NCBI GenBank assembly: GCA_900770945.1
Contig: CAAGME010000023.1
Location: forward strand, 1 to 55,354
DNA length: 55,354 bases
Direction of reading: 5' to 3'
DNA from: Clostridia bacterium
GTDB lineage: Bacteria; Bacillota; Clostridia; Christensenellales; Borkfalkiaceae
The notes below the pieces were generated by a model, which was not told the DNA's origin, did not search any database, and saw only the letters and a list, made by a program, of their open reading frames with translations. Shown here one piece after another: positions 51,769 through 55,354 of the stretch. Within the stretch, counting starts at the first letter, position 1. Every line of letters starts with the position of its first letter. The position numbers were made by a program, and so were the translations under genes.

Positions 51769-52198
51769 TTGTCGTGTTCTCCTTTTTTGTCGGTATATTT
51801 TTTCTGCTCGTGTCAAGCCACACGAAAACGTTTGCCGCCGCCGTCGCCAAAACCATTAAAGCCGCAAAAGTTATAACCTTTTTAACGTCCGGATCGGCAA
51901 GGTTCAAGCCCGATATGGCTTTTGAAAAAACTATGTCGTAAGTAGCGAGCAAAAAGCATGCGAAGCCTATCAGGTTGCAAGCCGTCATAACCGCCGCGGC
52001 GCATTTAACGCTGTAAAACGATACCGCGACAAAGAGGAGCGCGCCGAGTATGTACAAAAGAAACGTAGCAAAGCTTTCGTATCCCTTTATCCACGTTGCG
52101 CCGTAAACTATTCCTACTACGAGCGAAAAAAGAGCTACGCCGAGCGCAACGAAAAACGCCGCGTTCTTACTTTTTAAAAAACATTTTATATATTCCAT
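51761..52198 (-). CDS. Small four-TM protein of the type II GH3 cassette (paralog)
   Basis: This 145-aa protein starts at ATG 52198 behind AAAGGA. Four TM helices (about 15-35, 45-60, 66-90, 108-130), then a charged tail ending KKENTTND. It is paralogous to 28446-28892: same start (MEYIKCFLKSKNAAF), same helices, same 8-nt overlap with the GH3 gene, while the neighbouring lipoproteins have diverged widely. No family recognised. Confidence 0.7.
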   Translation of the reverse strand: MEYIKCFLKSKNAAFFVALGVALFSLVVGIVYGATWIKGYESFATFLLYILGALLFVAVSFYSVKCAAAVMTACNLIGFACFLLATYDIVFSKAISGLNLADPDVKKVITFAALMVLATAAANVFVWLDTSRKNIPTKKENTTND

Positions 52199-52248
52199 TT
52201 TGTTTGTCCTTTTTTATGTTCGGGCGCGTTTTCGCGCGCCCGCATATT

Positions 52249-54267
52249 TTACGCCTTTTTTTCGTACGAAAGCGCGTAACCGATTACAACGGGCTGATCC
52301 GTTTCGTCCAAAAACTCAAACAGAGTGAGCGCGTTGTCGTTGCTGCCCACGCCCGAGGGGAAAGTAAACGTAAACGTTCTCGACTCTCCCGCTTTAAGCG
52401 TTACGTCGTCCTCTTTCGCGCCGTCGATTTTGTTCGTGCCGGAATTGACTTGCGCTATGTTGAACCTTATGTCTCTTCCGCTCCTGTTTTCCACGGTAAC
52501 GTAGAACGTGACGTTATCCACCGATACGCTTTCGCCGTATCCGCTCTTCGGGCGGGTTGTTATCGTTGTCTTTTTAAGCGGCGTAAAGCACAACTCTTCG
52601 CCGAGATAAGCCCTGTTGCCGTCGTTGACGGCGGAAGTCTTGTGGTAAGTCAGTTCGAAAGGCGCGTTCGGGGGGAATCTGTCGTTCGGTCCCGTAGTGC
52701 CGCTGCACGGCGTTAAGCGCGTGCCTTTAGACTCGCTTATCTTTTTCAGCGTCATGTCTTTTGCGGGCATTCTGAACTCGTCGAAGGAATATATGACGGT
52801 CGGCTCGCTCACGTCGAAAAATCTTTCCCCGAGATAGGTTTTCGCCTCGGCGGGTAGCTTACCGTCAACGTTGACGGAAAAAGTCTTTTCGCCGCTTTCG
52901 GTAACGATTTTTACGGTGTGTTTACCCGAAAATTCTTTGCTGTTGCCCGTCTTATGTCCGCAAGCGCACATTTCTTCCTGCAACCCGTTTTGCGTTTCGG
53001 TCGGCTCTTTTACGGTAACGTAACTATAAGTATGCGCTTCCTTTAAGTACGCCGAACGGCACACCGAACACTCCACGCAATGCTCGTCTTCGGTGACTAA
53101 CGCGTACTTGCCCGCCGTATGCGCCTTTTTAATCATAACGTCGAGCATGCCGACTTTGTTTTGTCCGTCCGCGTCGCTCCACATGCCGCCGCAAAGTTCG
53201 CAACCGTAATATTCCTTGTTGCCGGCGTATCCGCAATCGCCGTCCTTTGCTTCCACCTTTTCGATTTTATGCGTACATTTAAGCTCGGAATTTTCCTTGC
53301 TTATCGCAATGCCCAAAAGCGCGTCGTCAAAGTCGGAACGCATCTCTATCATAGGTATAATGTTTTTGTTGTCCGACGTCGCCGTGAATGCTATCTTTTT
53401 GCTGACGCTTTCGCCGGGGTTAAGCGTTATGTCTTTGCCCGCGTTCACGACTACCGCGCTGCTTATCGCAACTGAACGCTGAACCTGATACGCCCTGAAC
53501 TTTATCTGCTTCTCGCCGAAGTTCTCAAAGTTATAAGTAAACGTATAAGACTGCCCGTTGACTATTCCGTCGCCCTCGTTGGTGCCGCTTGCGCCAGTCA
53601 ACATTCTCGCGCCGTTGCCCGCAACGCCGGTCAAGCGCAACAAGTTGCCCGTCAAAAAGTCGTCCTCGCCGTTGCTGCCCTTCACGTCGATACTCTTTTT
53701 TTCTATTTTCATAGAGTAAGCCCTGTTCATGGTAAGCGGCGTGTTCGCAAACAAACCCGTAGCTTCCTTCCACGTTATCGCGCCGAAATCGCCGTAGCTT
53801 TGAACGTCGAAAAACTCGTTGCCGCCGCTTTCTATCCCGGGCGATAACTGTTTGAAGTACGGCGGCTTTGTCGTTGTCGTAACTACTTCTATCTCGCAAT
53901 CCTCTTCCGGCATGCGGAAACGGAAGTCCTTTACGACTTTTCCCGTCTTAACGTACTTTATGCCTTCGATATATTCCCCTTCGGAGGTCATCGTTATCCC
54001 GGGTAAGCCCGCCTTAACCGCAACTCTCGCGGTTTTCGCGCCGCCCGTAAAGGAAGCGTTGTCGCCCTTTATCGTAAGGGTATACATGGCGACTTGCTCT
54101 ATTCCGAAGTGTTTTACCGTATCGAACATAGAAAGGTCCTGGTCAACCAATGCGCCGGGTTTTTTATCGCCCGCTCCGGACGAGGAGGAATCCTTTTTGT
54201 TGTCCGTGCAAGCGGCAAGCGAAAAGCAAATCACCGCCGCAAGCATAAAACTCAATATTTTTTTCAT
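52249..54267 (-). CDS. Modular surface lipoprotein with Cys-rich repeats
   Basis: This 672-aa protein starts at ATG 54267 behind ATGAGG. The lipobox is LAAC (Cys 20). An InlB-type segment ends FRMPEEDCEIEVV; a first recurring beta-sandwich module follows (YTFTYNFENFG....F.AYQ, ending LLGIAISKE, about 250-335). A Cys/His-rich stretch (about 340-450) comes next, with repeated C..C pairs (YGCELCGGMW, HCVECSVCRSAYL, EMCACGHKTG), a second InlB-type segment (RMPAKDMTLKKI), and a second module (VTFYVTVENRSGR....AQ, ending IGYALSYEKKA). The module matches those of 28908-33281. The gene lies 50 bp before the 4-TM gene of its cassette. Predicted surface binding protein. Confidence 0.78.
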   Translation of the reverse strand: MKKILSFMLAAVICFSLAACTDNKKDSSSSGAGDKKPGALVDQDLSMFDTVKHFGIEQVAMYTLTIKGDNASFTGGAKTARVAVKAGLPGITMTSEGEYIEGIKYVKTGKVVKDFRFRMPEEDCEIEVVTTTTKPPYFKQLSPGIESGGNEFFDVQSYGDFGAITWKEATGLFANTPLTMNRAYSMKIEKKSIDVKGSNGEDDFLTGNLLRLTGVAGNGARMLTGASGTNEGDGIVNGQSYTFTYNFENFGEKQIKFRAYQVQRSVAISSAVVVNAGKDITLNPGESVSKKIAFTATSDNKNIIPMIEMRSDFDDALLGIAISKENSELKCTHKIEKVEAKDGDCGYAGNKEYYGCELCGGMWSDADGQNKVGMLDVMIKKAHTAGKYALVTEDEHCVECSVCRSAYLKEAHTYSYVTVKEPTETQNGLQEEMCACGHKTGNSKEFSGKHTVKIVTESGEKTFSVNVDGKLPAEAKTYLGERFFDVSEPTVIYSFDEFRMPAKDMTLKKISESKGTRLTPCSGTTGPNDRFPPNAPFELTYHKTSAVNDGNRAYLGEELCFTPLKKTTITTRPKSGYGESVSVDNVTFYVTVENRSGRDIRFNIAQVNSGTNKIDGAKEDDVTLKAGESRTFTFTFPSGVGSNDNALTLFEFLDETDQPVVIGYALSYEKKA

Positions 54268-54284
54268 TTTATATCCTCATTTTA

Positions 54285-55354
54285 TTAGGAATTTTTATAG
54301 GAAACAGCCATTGCAAACACAACGGGTTTCGTAATATCGGCATTTCTGAAAGTAAACACCGTTAAGGCGTTGCCGTTAGTCTTGCCGATTAGAGAATCGT
54401 TGGCAAAACTGAAAGTAAATTCTCTTACTTCGCCGTCTTGCATGGTGACGTTATGCTCGTACGCTCCCGAAATCTCTGTTACTGCGCCGTTGACTTGCGC
54501 TATATCGAACGTCACGGCTCTGCCGCTTCTGTTTTCAAGAACGATTGTAAAAATAAATCCGTAAACGTCGATAGTGGCTCCGTAAGCTGCCTGAATACGC
54601 GATTTTACATCGGGATTTTTCAGGTTTAAAGTAATTTCTTTTGCTTTAATCGCTCCATGAGAGGTGTTCTCGATTACCGCGTCCTTTTGACTTGCGATTG
54701 AGGCATAATTTTGTCCTTTTTCGCTACCGTCTAATCCGTAAGACGCTTGCCCGAATTCTTTTCCGCTGAGGGGAAGCGCATTTCCGTCCAAAGTTCCGAC
54801 GACTTTCACTTTCGCAAACGTTGCGAGCGGAGCGTTGCTCACGGCAGTAGTGAGCTTATAATAGAACAAGAAGTTATTGTCCTTCTTGCCGCTCGTAAAA
54901 TCGAACGAAACGGTTTTTACTTCGCCCGCGGCAAGCGTTACGGTCGCAATCGCAATGAGTTCGGACTTATCGTCCGAGCCGTTACGAGGATATACGTCGA
55001 AAGTCATCGTCGTATCGCTCAGATTTTTATAAGTAAGCGTAAGAATATATGTTCCGCCGGCAACCCTGTTATACGGTGCGTAATTGCGATAAGAGGAGTT
55101 TTTACCGGTGCTGTCGTTTTGCGTACCCCCTTCGGACGAAACGTAGAACACTCTCGCGATTTCGTTTTCCACAACCGCGTTTCCTCCGTCCGTAGCCGTT
55201 CCGCCGTAAGAAGCGGCGTTATAGCTTCCGCCTGCTTGTCTTCCGTAGTCGAGTTTACCGTCGCCCGTCGTAACGTATTCGTCGGTGTTGATAACGGGAA
55301 TAAGCGTTACGTCTTCGCTCGGCATTTTAAAGGTGTCGGCGGAATAAATTGTGC
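54285..55354 (-). CDS. Modular surface protein, C-terminal part (runs off the right edge)
   Basis: The reading frame stays open to the right end of the window. The ATG at 55325 lies inside an InlB-type segment (FKMPSEDVTLIPV), whose equivalents in the neighbouring lipoprotein are internal, so it is not the start. The visible ~356 residues contain two recurring modules (YILTLTYKNLSDTTMTFDVY; FIFTIVLENRSGR....DIAQVNG, ending FAMAVSYKNS). It is close to the C-terminal half of the 672-aa protein downstream, 17 bp away, and is probably a tandem duplicate with an N-terminal lipobox beyond the window. Confidence 0.75.
   Translation of the reverse strand, partial: TIYSADTFKMPSEDVTLIPVINTDEYVTTGDGKLDYGRQAGGSYNAASYGGTATDGGNAVVENEIARVFYVSSEGGTQNDSTGKNSSYRNYAPYNRVAGGTYILTLTYKNLSDTTMTFDVYPRNGSDDKSELIAIATVTLAAGEVKTVSFDFTSGKKDNNFLFYYKLTTAVSNAPLATFAKVKVVGTLDGNALPLSGKEFGQASYGLDGSEKGQNYASIASQKDAVIENTSHGAIKAKEITLNLKNPDVKSRIQAAYGATIDVYGFIFTIVLENRSGRAVTFDIAQVNGAVTEISGAYEHNVTMQDGEVREFTFSFANDSLIGKTNGNALTVFTFRNADITKPVVFAMAVSYKNS

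Overview
The window looks like a chromosomal piece of an uncultured, spore-forming anaerobic Clostridia-type Firmicute. Support: a spoIIR - sleB - ypeB sporulation/germination block, [FeFe]-hydrogenases, AdhE and Rex, a LytTR/GHKL two-component system, strong AGGAGG ribosome binding sites, and sigma-A promoters with 17-bp spacing. All but one of the protein genes lie on the minus strand. No tRNA, rRNA, CRISPR array or transposase was found.

Four giant glycoside hydrolase family 3 (GH3) enzymes dominate the window, at 3144-6119, 18456-21560, 25253-28453 and 48718-51768. All four have the permuted order (GH3 C-terminal domain, then Fn3-like, then catalytic barrel), with a membrane helix at each end, and all keep the predicted nucleophile Asp and acid/base Glu. 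They occur in two kinds of cassette. Type I is GH3 followed by lipoproteins with Ig-like and CBM6/CBM35-like modules (449-6119 and 16769-21560). Type II is a huge lipoprotein, then a small 4-TM protein, then GH3 (25253-33281 and 48718-55354), with the same 8-nt overlap between the last two genes. Type I cassettes are linked to regulators: an XRE-HTH protein with one TM helix and two outside CBM-like modules (6550-7788), and a LytTR/GHKL pair (21685-23778). I read the set as a surface system that binds, hydrolyses and senses beta-linked glycans or glycosides.

Between these lie a MacB/FtsX-type ABC exporter (8482-11152), two paralogous 6-TM proteins (11509-12831), the spore block (12958-16511), an Mbeg1-like hydrolase, the only plus-strand gene (24003-25094), a BRO-N/Fic protein framed by a duplicated 30-bp hairpin (33595-34720), class I LysRS fused to a Trbp111-type tRNA-binding domain (35028-37058), and a flavoprotein. 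A redox block follows (37807-47268): rex, adhE, an APH-like kinase, two 2Fe-2S ferredoxins, a PAS-containing sensory-type hydrogenase, a PP2C/SpoIIE phosphatase and a catalytic-type [FeFe]-hydrogenase.

The non-coding DNA is rich. A family of ~110-130 bp imperfect palindromes shares a GGCGC-GTAC-loop-GTAC core. Their outer stems differ from site to site but pair within each site, and at three loci they abut or overlap a gene's stop codon. Beside them sit ~125-bp multi-hairpin arrays with compensatory changes. A 17-bp palindrome recurs in 3' hairpins. An orphan promoter-terminator pair (152-342) suggests a ~150-nt small RNA.
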